A stretch of DNA of 64,000 bases from positions 124,001-188,000 of the forward strand of contig CBDAKK010000004.1 of assembly GCA_965196605.1 (NCBI GenBank), written 5' to 3'. A program made the position numbers and the translations under genes. Source of the DNA: CBDAKK01 sp965196605. GTDB lineage: Bacteria; Spirochaetota; Spirochaetia; WTKD01; G963693115. Positions 51,640 through 59,914 of the stretch are shown piece by piece; position 1 is the first letter of the stretch, and every line of letters begins with the position of its first letter. Below the pieces are notes generated by a model, which saw only the letters and a program-made list of their open reading frames with translations, made no database searches and had not been told where the DNA came from.

Positions 51640-52835
51640 GTTGTTGTGGGGGGAGTGTCCCCCCACACCCCCCCACGGGGTAAGACGCGGTATTTGCATA
51701 TGCAGTGCAGCGCGGTGTCACTTGCAGTGGGCTAAGACTGATGCCTTTTGTTGCCACGGCGTCAGCGCACTATGCAAACATTTCGGATGGCCGTTCTTTC
51801 TTTTCTTTTTTACCATCCATGGCAGCCAATGCGCCCCATCCATGGGGCGGCTGTGATGACGCAAAAAGAGTCGAGAGCGTAGCGAACGGGTGCAAACTAC
51901 TGCATAAGCACCGCTGTGCGGTGCAAACATGGAGCTTGCATCAAAGAAAAAGCCGCTGTGGGGGATGCTCCCCCACACCCCCACGCCCCCCTTGGGGTAA
52001 GACGCTATTTTGCGCTTACGCGCGTGAGGCTGCACGCCGTGTGTATTTTGCTTACGCAGTCTTGTATGAACGCTTCTTGTACCGTCCTTGGCGCACAATG
52101 CGTCCCGTCCGTGGGACGTGCGTGCCAAGCAGCTATTCTCAATACGCTATCCATTCGGGTGGCCGTTCTTTCTTTTCTTTTTTACCCTCCATGGCAGCCA
52201 ATGCGTGCCATCCATGGCACGGCTGTGAGGACGCTCACGAGCGTAGCGAGGGGATGCAAACTATTGCATAAGCACCGCTGTGCGGTGCAAATATGGAGCT
52301 TGCATCAAAAGAAAAGAAAAAGAACCAAAAAGTCGCGAGCGTAGCGAGGGGGTGCTGACATTCAGATTGCGAAGCGAAGCGTAGCAAAAATGGAGTACTC
52401 GCACCAAAGAAAAACATCCTGTGTGCTAAAGCAGTAATGACAGAGATACTGTTTGCAAGCATGAAAATTGTATGAAAGTAAGTTTGTGTGAGTGCGCTGC
52501 CCACCATCTATGGCACGGCTGTGATGACGCTCATGAGCGTAGCGAGGGGATGCTGACATTCAGATTGCGGAGCGGAGCGAAGCCAAGATGGAACTTGCAT
52601 CAAAAGAGTCGAGAGCCGAAGGCGAGCGGCTAGAAACGATTAAAATAAGTGTTGCGCAGCAACACAGAAATGGAGCTTATAGCAAAAAACATCCTGTGTG
52701 CTAAAGCAGTAATGATATAGATACTCTACGCAAGTATGAAGATTGTATGAAAGTAAGTTTATGTGAGTGCGCTGCTCACCATCCATGGCAGCTTTAATGC
52801 CCCGTGTCTGTGATTTCGGCTCCATGTTAATTACA
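51640..52835. repeat. Longest forward-orientation hairpin-module cluster
   Basis: About 1.2 kb without a credible gene, holding nearly every module type. It has two G-hairpins (51645-51675, 51955-51985) with TAAGACGC tails, GCCCC-ATCCAT-GGGGC (51833-51848), GCACCGC-TGT-GCGGTGC twice (about 51910; 52272-52288), GTCCC-GTCCGT-GGGAC (52102-52117), GTGCC-ATCCAT-GGCAC (about 52207), the spacer module twice (52418-52496 and 52688-52770), GAGCCGAAGGCGAGCGGC (about 52612) and GTGTTGC-GCA-GCAACAC (52649-52665). 'GTGCTGACATTCAGATTGCG' with downstream 'ATGGAGTACTCGCA' (near 52350-52405) resembles the 66-bp array unit. Confidence 0.85.
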
Positions 52836-52914
52836 CATCATATCGTAGTGGAGTTAGCTCTTTTCAATACTTATGAGTCTAACCTGACGTAGAGAAAATA
52901 TTAGCGAGCTATTG

Positions 52915-53801
52915 CTAAAACGTAAAATCAACCCCTAACATTATATGATGTGTAATTGACGTTGCAGGTAATGTCATTTTGATAATTGGGTTCTTATTAG
53001 CAGCATCATAAGATTTTTCGCGTACATAGAAGGTTCGTTTATCTCCGTAAAGCGAGTTGATGTGATATTGTATTTGATACCCTACATATAATTTCGCTAT
53101 ATCTGCTATTTTATACAAGTAGCCTATATCACCGTTTACTCTCCATTTGAATACACCTTTTTGTATAGGACTCAAGATTGCAGCATCTGTATGTTCTGCT
53201 GGAGAACCCGAAGAGTCCCACTTGTCCTTTGTTTTGATAAAACTATCCTGTAACGATGCATTTCTATATACAGATTTTTTATCGTATACGTATAACGCAT
53301 TAAATCCGAGCCCAAAATACAGCCCATGTATTTTCATCTTGCCGAATAACACGGTATATCTAGTTGCCATACCCATTGCCAAGTACCCAAAACCAAAATA
53401 AAATTTGTCTTGTGCTGAGTGTGTTTGACCATCGGTATAGAGCCCCGATGTTTGATAGTCGGCACGTTGATCAGAATTTACGACACCCCATGCTCCGGTA
53501 GCGTATATATCCCATACCTTGTATAACTCTACTCCAATATTTATGCCTATGTTGCCTAGTCCAGAGAATACACCTTCATCAAGCGTTGTAGAGCGTACTT
53601 CTACAACGTCTGGGGCACTTTGTACTCTTCTGTCTTCATTTTGTCGAATGTGAACCCTCCCATCAAATTAAGCCCCAGCAACATCTTAACGTTTCTAGTT
53701 TTTTTAGTAGGGTTCTCTTGTGCTACTATCAATTGGGTACAGCTTACAAGTAACACTATCACTACACCAATACATTTACCATGTGGGTTCTTCACAATCA
53801 T
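52915..53801 (-). pseudogene. Frameshifted putative outer-membrane beta-barrel protein
   Basis: The reverse-strand gene starts at 53801 behind GGAGG, with a signal-peptide-like 'GKCIGVVIVLLVSCTQLIVA', and stays open to a stop at 53601. A second frame, open from 53671 to 52915, carries the rest: 'GVFSGLGNIGINIGVELYKV', 'YFGFGYLAMGMATRYTVLFG', 'GDIGYLYKIADIAKLYVGYQ' and the C terminus 'ITHHIMLGVDFTF'. It is a beta-barrel-like pattern ending in phenylalanine. Adding one C to the CCCC tract (complement of 53612-53615) would join the frames into one protein of about 295 residues. It may be a pseudogene, a slippage-switched gene or a sequencing error. Confidence 0.75.
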
Positions 53802-53972
53802 AAAATACCTCCATATATTTTGACTACAATAGGGACGTTAAAAGTAGGATAACAGAGCCTCTCTAACCCACAGTATAGCGTGTAATGTGCAAATTTCCTA
53901 CAGGGCGATAATTGAAACGCCATTCACACTCACATGCCGTAGCCACCCAAGTTAGATTAAGAAACAAGATGA

Positions 53973-54008
53973 TATGCCTTTGTAAGGGGAGTGTCCCCCA
54001 CAAAGGCA
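53973..54008. repeat. Solitary long G/C hairpin module
   Basis: TGCCTTTGT, then GGGG-AGTGT-CCCC in the middle, then ACAAAGGCA: nested inverted repeats forming one long hairpin. The same ACAAAGGCAA edge flanks G-hairpins at 36370 and 49578. It is the only module in the 328-bp gap before eda; the remainder of that gap shows nothing recognised except the eda promoter. Confidence 0.75.
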
Positions 54009-54093
54009 AAGTATCATGCAATACTGCTGGCAGCATGCCACCGCATTTTATTTTTCTCATTTGAAAAAAATAATTCTTTTTTGGAAAAGTATA

Positions 54094-54123
54094 TTGACAT
54101 GCTAAAAAGACCAACTGTATCAT
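54094..54123 (+). promoter_or_regulatory. Promoter of the sugar-acid operon
   Basis: Consensus TTGACA (54094-54099), an 18-bp spacer and TATCAT (54118-54123), then six bases and the eda ATG at 54130. Both hexamers are good, so this is the best-supported leaderless start in the window. Confidence 0.7.
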
Positions 54124-54129
54124 ATACTC

Positions 54130-54774
54130 ATGCTGAAAAAACACAAGCTAATAAAAAGCATTTTGGACGTAGGGGTTGTTGCCATTGTTAGGGCAGAGTC
54201 TACGACAAGCGCTGAAAAAATTGTGGAAGCCTGCATAGAAGGTGGGCTTAGCGCGGTGGAGCTTACCTTTACCGTTGAGGGCGCGCACAGGCTCATAGAA
54301 CAACTGCACGCACGCATAAACAACACATGCATTTTAGGCGCGGGCACGGTGCTTGACGCTGAGACTGCGCGCATTGCCATACTTGCGGGGGCGTCATACA
54401 TTGTGAGTCCACACTTTGATGAAGCCACCGCGCTCTTGTGCAACCGCTACGCCGTGCCCTACATGGCGGGGTGCTACACGCCCACCGAGGCAGTGCGCGC
54501 AATGGAGTACGGCGTAGAAATTATAAAACTATTTCCCGGTAGCTTGCTAAGCCCTGAGGCCATAAAAGCATTTAAAGCGCCGCTGCCACAGGCAAACATA
54601 ATGCCAACAGGCGGGGTAAGCCTGAACAACGCAAAAGACTGGATAGCAGCGGGTGCCGTTGCGCTTGGCGTGGGGGGCGACTTGGTAGCAGGCGCAAAAA
54701 GCGGCGACTTTGCCGCGGTTAGAGAAAAAGCCGCCGCGTATAAAAAAGCCGTGGAGGAGGCTCGAAAACAATGA
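54130..54774 (+). CDS. eda: 2-Keto-3-deoxy-6-phosphogluconate / keto-hydroxyglutarate aldolase
   Basis: The 214-residue protein is a class I aldolase of the KDPG family. It cleaves 2-keto-3-deoxy-6-phospho sugar acids to pyruvate and glyceraldehyde 3-phosphate. The catalytic glutamate lies in 'GLSAVELTFTVEGAH' near residue 45 and the Schiff-base lysine in 'GVEIIKLFPGSLLSPEAIKA' near residue 133, followed by 'IMPTGGVSLNNAKDWIAAGA' (phosphate binding). It is first in the operon, with a strong promoter six bases before the ATG and no Shine-Dalgarno sequence. Its stop overlaps the kdgK start (ATGA), coupling the two consecutive pathway steps. Confidence 0.94.
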   Translation: MLKKHKLIKSILDVGVVAIVRAESTTSAEKIVEACIEGGLSAVELTFTVEGAHRLIEQLHARINNTCILGAGTVLDAETARIAILAGASYIVSPHFDEATALLCNRYAVPYMAGCYTPTEAVRAMEYGVEIIKLFPGSLLSPEAIKAFKAPLPQANIMPTGGVSLNNAKDWIAAGAVALGVGGDLVAGAKSGDFAAVREKAAAYKKAVEEARKQ

Positions 54775-55793
54775 AACAAGTAATTACCTTTGGAGAAATA
54801 ATGCTGCGGCTCTCTCCCCCCGCCTACCAACGCATGGCCTTTACGCGTAATTTTGAAGCGTGCTACGCAGGTGGAGAAGCAAATGTCGCCGTATCACTTG
54901 CCAATTACGGACTCAAGGCTGCCTTTGTGAGCAAGGTGCCCAAACATGAAATTGGGGATGCCGTGCTCCGCGTGCTGAAAGAAGCAGGGGTAGAGACAAG
55001 CCACCTTGTGCGTGGCGGAGCGCGCTTAGGCGTGTACTACCTTGAACACGGAGCAAGTGTGCGCGCCTCTAAGGTTGTCTACGACCGGGCTGGTTCTGCC
55101 ATTGCAGAGGCCAACGAAAACGACTTTGATTTTGAAACAATTTTCAAAGGCGCGCAGTGGTTTCACGTTTCTGGAATAAGCCCGGCGCTGTCTAAAAACT
55201 GCGCGGCTCTTACCGAGCGTGCTTTAAAAACAGCAAAAGCCATGGGGCTTATCACGTCCTTTGACTTGAACTACCGCAAAAAGTTGTGGAGTCCTGAACA
55301 AGCACAAAGCGTGTGCGTGCCATTAATGGAATACGTTGACGTGTGCATTGGCAATGAAGAGGATGCAGAAAAAGTACTGGGTTTCAAAACGGAAGGCAGC
55401 GATGTTACCGCTGGCGCGCTTGACGTTGAGGGCTACAAAAAAACCTTTAAGGCCTTGCAAGAAAAATTCTCCTTTACGCATGTTGCCACCACACTGCGCG
55501 AAAGCATATCGGCAAGCGACAATGGATGGTCTGCGCTGCTCTACGATGGCAGTGAATTTTATCAGTCTAAAAAATACAAGTTGCACATTGTAGACCGCGT
55601 TGGCGGAGGAGACTCCTTTAGTGCGGGGCTTATATACGCCCTACTTACCAAGCAAAACAAGCAAGAGGTGATCGACTTTGCCGTTGCAGCAAGCGCCTTA
55701 AAACACACCATACACGGCGACTTTAACCAAGTTTCTCTCGAAGAAGTTGAAAACTTGGCAGCAGGAGACGCAAGCGGACGGGTGGTACGCTAA
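54771..55793 (+). CDS. kdgK: 2-Keto-3-deoxygluconate kinase (PfkB family)
   Basis: The 340-residue sugar kinase has 'MKQVITFGEIMLRLSPPAYQ', 'ACYAGGEANVAVSLANYGLK' (substrate-binding GG) and the PfkB C-terminal signature 'IVDRVGGGDSFSAGLIYALL' near residue 270, with the catalytic aspartate in GGGD. The usual form is GAGD; here alanine is glycine. It phosphorylates 2-keto-3-deoxy sugar acids with ATP. The ATGA overlap with eda indicates that its product is the aldolase's substrate. Exact sugar specificity cannot be read from sequence. Confidence 0.9.
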   Translation: MKQVITFGEIMLRLSPPAYQRMAFTRNFEACYAGGEANVAVSLANYGLKAAFVSKVPKHEIGDAVLRVLKEAGVETSHLVRGGARLGVYYLEHGASVRASKVVYDRAGSAIAEANENDFDFETIFKGAQWFHVSGISPALSKNCAALTERALKTAKAMGLITSFDLNYRKKLWSPEQAQSVCVPLMEYVDVCIGNEEDAEKVLGFKTEGSDVTAGALDVEGYKKTFKALQEKFSFTHVATTLRESISASDNGWSALLYDGSEFYQSKKYKLHIVDRVGGGDSFSAGLIYALLTKQNKQEVIDFAVAASALKHTIHGDFNQVSLEEVENLAAGDASGRVVR

Positions 55794-55797
55794 AGAC

Positions 55798-56931
55798 ATG
55801 CGAATCACTTCGATTGAGCCCATAGTCCTAGAACAGACCTTAAGCCCTTCGGAGTGTTTTTCGTATTCTCAAAGTCGCTATAACAAGAGAAGCGTCCTTA
55901 TTTGCCGCGTTGAAACGGACGCGGGCATTGTGGGATGGGGCGAGTCTTTTGGACCGCCGCAGATTCACAAGGCTACAATTGAGCATTACTATGCACCCGC
56001 GCTTATTGGGAGAGACCCCTTTGATAATGCGGTGATTTGGGAAAACCTCTACGACTCGTTACGCGACCACGGACAAAAAGGCCTCGCGATTGAAGCAATA
56101 AGCGCTATCGACATTGCCCTGTGGGACATACAAGGCAAGTTTCTCAAGATGCCCGTGTATAAACTGCTTGGCGGCGCCTTTCGCGACTACGTCACACCAT
56201 ATGCTACGGGGCTGTACCAACGCGACGACAAGAGCATTTCAACCCTACAAGAAGAGGCGCAGCGTTATGTACAAGAAGGCTTTCTCGGCATAAAACTCAA
56301 AGTAGGCTTTAGTCTTGACTACGACCTACACGCCGTTAGAGCCATACGCGAGGCCGTGGGTTCAAACATCAAGCTGATGATTGACGCAAACCACGCCTAC
56401 AATGCACGAAATGCAATTACGCTGGGGCGCAGCCTTGAAGCGTATGATATTACGTGGTTTGAAGAGCCCGTACCGCCAGAAGACAAAGAAGGGTACAGAG
56501 AAGTAAAAAGTGCACTCTCCATTCCCTTGGCTGGAGGTGAGAGCGAGAGCACGCGCTACAATTTTGCGCACTTGCTACAGGCGCGCGCCTTGGACATAGT
56601 GCAACCCGACCTTGGGGTTGTAGGTGGCATTAGTGAGTTTAAAAAAATTGCCGTGTTGGCGCACACACACAACATTCAGTGTTACCCACATGTATGGGGT
56701 TCTGCTATTAACTTTCATGCCGCCCTCCATTGCGCGCTAAATTTGCCCCACTTCCCCGCATGCTTAAACCCCGACACCCTGCTTTTTGAATATGACCGCA
56801 CCAGCAATGTTTTTAGAGACCACTTGTCTAAGACCATGCCCGTATTTAAAAACGGAATTATGCAATGCCCCGACCTGCCCGGTTTAGGGCTTAGTATTGA
56901 CGAAGAAATAATTGAGAAATACCGCGTGTAA
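55798..56931 (+). CDS. Enolase-superfamily sugar-acid dehydratase (mandelate racemase group)
   Basis: The 377-residue protein belongs to the mandelate racemase/muconate lactonizing subgroup. The KxK catalytic pair is in 'GFLGIKLKVGFSLDYD' near residue 165, metal ligands are in 'IKLMIDANHAYNARNAITLG', 'ITWFEEPVPPEDKEG' and 'PLAGGESESTRYNF', and a catalytic histidine is in 'IQCYPHVWGSAIN' near residue 300. It would dehydrate a sugar acid, or open its lactone, to a 2-keto-3-deoxy product that KdgK phosphorylates. The frame opens 17 codons earlier, inside kdgK; the ATG at 55798, four bases after the kdgK stop, matches the family N terminus. Confidence 0.88.
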   Translation: MRITSIEPIVLEQTLSPSECFSYSQSRYNKRSVLICRVETDAGIVGWGESFGPPQIHKATIEHYYAPALIGRDPFDNAVIWENLYDSLRDHGQKGLAIEAISAIDIALWDIQGKFLKMPVYKLLGGAFRDYVTPYATGLYQRDDKSISTLQEEAQRYVQEGFLGIKLKVGFSLDYDLHAVRAIREAVGSNIKLMIDANHAYNARNAITLGRSLEAYDITWFEEPVPPEDKEGYREVKSALSIPLAGGESESTRYNFAHLLQARALDIVQPDLGVVGGISEFKKIAVLAHTHNIQCYPHVWGSAINFHAALHCALNLPHFPACLNPDTLLFEYDRTSNVFRDHLSKTMPVFKNGIMQCPDLPGLGLSIDEEIIEKYRV

Positions 56932-56954
56932 ATAAAAAACTATAAGGAGAAATT

Positions 56955-57920
56955 ATGTACAAGAAAATTTTTTTAATTATGGCGCTTGCATTCACAGTAG
57001 GCATGCATGCCTTTGCAAGGGGAGAGAGTGAAGGTGGTAATGCCTATCCTCGTAAAAATGTGAAGGTGATTATACCCTACTCTGCAGGTGGCGGTTCTGA
57101 TACCATTACTCGAAAAATTGTGGAAATAGTCAAAGAGGACTTTAACAACAAGATTTCTGTAGAAAACAGAACGGGGGGAGCTGGCTCAGTTGGAATGCTC
57201 TATGGCGCAAATTCAAAGCCCGATGGATACACCATTTCGATGATAGCGGTGGAAGTAACGATACTACCGCATACTGGAACAGGCGGGAATTTGGCCCCTG
57301 ATTTATTCAAGCCTGTTATTTTATTCAATACGGATTTCAGCGTTATCGCTGTGAAGCGTGATTCAAAATGGAAGAATCTCAATGATATGATTGAGGCCTC
57401 AAGGGTAAAAAGTCCCTCAGTGGGCAATTCAGGTGTGGGTTCTATTTGGCACTATGCGGGCGCTGCCTTGGCACATAAGGCGGGCGTAAGATTTAACACC
57501 ATTCCATTTGAGGGAGCTGCTCCCGCCATTACCGCATTACTCGGGGGGCATCTCGACGCCGTGTCTGTAAGCTATGGTGAAGTGCTGCCCTATGTAAAGT
57601 CAGGTGATTTAAAAATTTTCGCTTCGCTGTCCCCCCAAAGAATTGAAGGAACCATTCCTACTGCCAAGGAAGAAGGCTACGACGTGTCCGTAGGTACATG
57701 GAGAGGATTTGCGGTGCCAAAAGACACCCCCGATGCAATCGTATATGCCCTTTATCAGCGTTTTAACAAGGCCGTTAATTCAGAAGAATACAAGGCATTT
57801 ATGAAAAAAAGCGGGTTTGGAGTGAGGGTGCTGGGACCAAAAGAATTTGCAGAACAATTAGACAAGGATTATAAGCAGTTTGGCAAGCTCACAAAGCTTA
57901 TAGGATTATCAAAAAAATAA
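56955..57920 (+). CDS. tctC: Tripartite tricarboxylate transporter substrate-binding protein
   Basis: The 321-residue exported protein has a signal peptide ('MYKKIFLIMALAFTVGMHAF' then 'ARG'), followed by the TctC fold: 'KNVKVIIPYSAGGGSDTITR', 'ISVENRTGGAGSVGMLYGAN', 'VGNSGVGSIWHYAGAALAHK' and 'NTIPFEGAAPAITALLGGHL'. It captures a carboxylate in the periplasm for the TctA/TctB membrane pair. AAGGAG precedes the ATG. In this operon the ligand is probably the sugar acid degraded by the neighbouring enzymes. There is no lipobox, so it should be soluble. Confidence 0.93.
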   Translation: MYKKIFLIMALAFTVGMHAFARGESEGGNAYPRKNVKVIIPYSAGGGSDTITRKIVEIVKEDFNNKISVENRTGGAGSVGMLYGANSKPDGYTISMIAVEVTILPHTGTGGNLAPDLFKPVILFNTDFSVIAVKRDSKWKNLNDMIEASRVKSPSVGNSGVGSIWHYAGAALAHKAGVRFNTIPFEGAAPAITALLGGHLDAVSVSYGEVLPYVKSGDLKIFASLSPQRIEGTIPTAKEEGYDVSVGTWRGFAVPKDTPDAIVYALYQRFNKAVNSEEYKAFMKKSGFGVRVLGPKEFAEQLDKDYKQFGKLTKLIGLSKK

Positions 57921-57926
57921 CATCCC

Positions 57927-58418
57927 ATGCTTGAGAAAAAGAGTAGCACTACATCGTTAACAACGATAGTAACAAGCATTGCTGCGCTGCTATCTGTATT
58001 TGTATTATTGTTTTCTTTTCTTGACTTTCCAGAGTCACAAGGGAGCATTCCCGGGCCGCGAGTCTTCCCAATGCTGGTAAGCGCAATTATGCTTATCAGC
58101 GCAACCTATATTTTGGTAAAGTCGCGATTTAAGAACAACAAAGGCATGAGAGGCAGCGATACAGTAGGCGGAGCCTCAGCTGCCCCACTCTCCTTTTTTA
58201 CACTACTTGCATCGATTATTCTCTATTCCATTTTGGTTGCCTCTGTGGGATTTTTTGTTTCAACAGTAGTCTTTCTTTTTCTGATGATGAAAAAATATAC
58301 TCCTTACCCATGGTACGGAGTACTGGGGTTGTCGGCACTTATTAGCCTCTTGGTGTACTTTGTGTTTAACACCTTGCTCAATGTGCCACTAGATATTCTC
58401 TGGGGCATAGGAGAATAA
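57927..58418 (+). CDS. tctB: Tripartite tricarboxylate transporter small membrane subunit
   Basis: The 163-residue protein has four hydrophobic segments ('IAALLSVFVLLFSFLDFPES', 'FPMLVSAIMLISATYILVKS', 'LASIILYSILVASVGFFVST' and 'LVYFVFNTLLNVPLDILWG'). Size, topology and position between tctC and tctA identify it as TctB. The 'GPRVFPMLVS' stretch after the first helix is typical of the family. It starts six bases after tctC and ends three bases before tctA. Confidence 0.9.
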   Translation: MLEKKSSTTSLTTIVTSIAALLSVFVLLFSFLDFPESQGSIPGPRVFPMLVSAIMLISATYILVKSRFKNNKGMRGSDTVGGASAAPLSFFTLLASIILYSILVASVGFFVSTVVFLFLMMKKYTPYPWYGVLGLSALISLLVYFVFNTLLNVPLDILWGIGE

Positions 58419-58421
58419 CGC

Positions 58422-59906
58422 GTGCTACAAGAAATAATGCTGAACGTATTTAATCTGAAAGTACTGGGGTTTATTGTGCTGGGAGTTTCGGGAGGAATAT
58501 GTATTGGCGCACTGCCGGGGCTTACGGCTACCATGGGCGTGGCACTCATGCTGCCCCTTACTTTTGGCTTGGACACGCTCTCGGGTATTTTGCTCCTTTT
58601 GGGGATATACATTGGAGCAATTTATGGAGGAAGTGTTGCAGCAATATTGTTGCGTACTCCGGGCACCCCCGCCTCAGCTGCCACTGTTATAGATGGATAC
58701 GTTTTTACAAAGCGCAATGAAGGAAGGCGCGCGCTCACAATTTCGACTATTTCATCATTCATAGGGGGAATGGTAGGGTGCATTGTGTTAATTACGGTAT
58801 CCCCTCATTTGTCAAAAGTAGCCTTACAATTTGGAGCTCCTGAATTTTTCATGCTTGCAGTATTTGGCTTAAGCATCATTGCCCATGTTTCTGGAGCCTC
58901 GCTCGCCAAGGGAATTATTTCAGGCACTTTTGGCATTTTGATATCCACGGTTGGCATAGACAGAATCACCGGCTACATGCGCTTTACATTTGGGAGCATC
59001 AATTTAGTCAATGGCATATCCTACATTCCCATTATGATAGGACTATTTGCACTTTCAGAAGTCTTGAGTAAGTTAGACAAAGGCATACATGCGGCACAGC
59101 CCCACGCGCAATTAGATACATCGCGCTTACAAAAATCAGACGTGAAAAAAATATTCAAGACAGCGCCCTTTTCTGGGTTACTCGGCACCTTTATTGGCAT
59201 TATACCCGGCGCAGGTGCAGACATTGGTGCCTTTGTAGCATATAACGAGGCAAAGCGATGGTCGAAGCACGGGGAGAAGTTTGGCACGGGCATAACCGAA
59301 GGAGTAGCTGCAGCCGAGGCAGGCAACAACGGTGTTACTGGAGGAGCCTTAGTGTCCATGCTCACACTGGGCATACCGGGCGACTCAGTCGCTGCAATTA
59401 TGATTGGTGCCTTAACGGTACAGGGCTTACAGCCGGGGCCGCTTTTATTTAAGGAAAACAGCACCCTTGTATACACAATATTTTTAGGACTCCTTGTAGC
59501 AAACGTAGTTATGCTCCTGCTCGGACTCCTCGGTGTTGGCATTTTTTCAAAAGTATCAATAATACCACAAGGCATTCTCATGCCAGTGATTATTGTGTTG
59601 TGTATTGTTGGCTCATACGCAATTAACTCGAATTTTTTCGATGTAGGAGTTATGATAGCGTTTGGCATTATTGGATATTACATGCAGAAAAGCGACATAC
59701 CCCTTTCCCCTGCGGTTTTAGGGGTTATACTCGGCCCCATGGCAGAATCAAATTTCAGAAGAGCCTTGATGCTAAACGAAGGAAAGGGCATAGCTAATTT
59801 TTTTCAAAGTCCTATAAGTATTTTCTTTTTTTGTATGATTCTGGTAACTCTTTTTTGGGTGCCACTAAAGCGCGTCTTTACGATGAAAAAATCAATAATG
59901 AGATAG
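58422..59906 (+). CDS. tctA: Tripartite tricarboxylate transporter large membrane subunit
   Basis: The 494-residue protein has about 12 hydrophobic segments and TctA landmarks: 'VSGGICIGALPGLTATMGVA' near residue 25, 'GIYIGAIYGGSVAAILLRTP' then 'GTPASAAT', and 'GTFIGIIPGAGADIGAFVAY' with 'GVAAAEAGNNGVTGGALVSM' and 'LTLGIPGDSVAA' in the second half. Those two inverted G-rich repeats form the transport core. The start is GTG at 58422, three bases after tctB. The C-terminal region ends just before the aldehyde dehydrogenase start (eight bases). Confidence 0.95.
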   Translation: MLQEIMLNVFNLKVLGFIVLGVSGGICIGALPGLTATMGVALMLPLTFGLDTLSGILLLLGIYIGAIYGGSVAAILLRTPGTPASAATVIDGYVFTKRNEGRRALTISTISSFIGGMVGCIVLITVSPHLSKVALQFGAPEFFMLAVFGLSIIAHVSGASLAKGIISGTFGILISTVGIDRITGYMRFTFGSINLVNGISYIPIMIGLFALSEVLSKLDKGIHAAQPHAQLDTSRLQKSDVKKIFKTAPFSGLLGTFIGIIPGAGADIGAFVAYNEAKRWSKHGEKFGTGITEGVAAAEAGNNGVTGGALVSMLTLGIPGDSVAAIMIGALTVQGLQPGPLLFKENSTLVYTIFLGLLVANVVMLLLGLLGVGIFSKVSIIPQGILMPVIIVLCIVGSYAINSNFFDVGVMIAFGIIGYYMQKSDIPLSPAVLGVILGPMAESNFRRALMLNEGKGIANFFQSPISIFFFCMILVTLFWVPLKRVFTMKKSIMR

Positions 59907-59914
59907 GAGAAATT

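Noticed and set aside
51705..52344. Frames of 140-190 codons in the repeat cluster
   Set aside because: They consist of repeat modules and similar frames recur wherever the modules occur, with no start signals.
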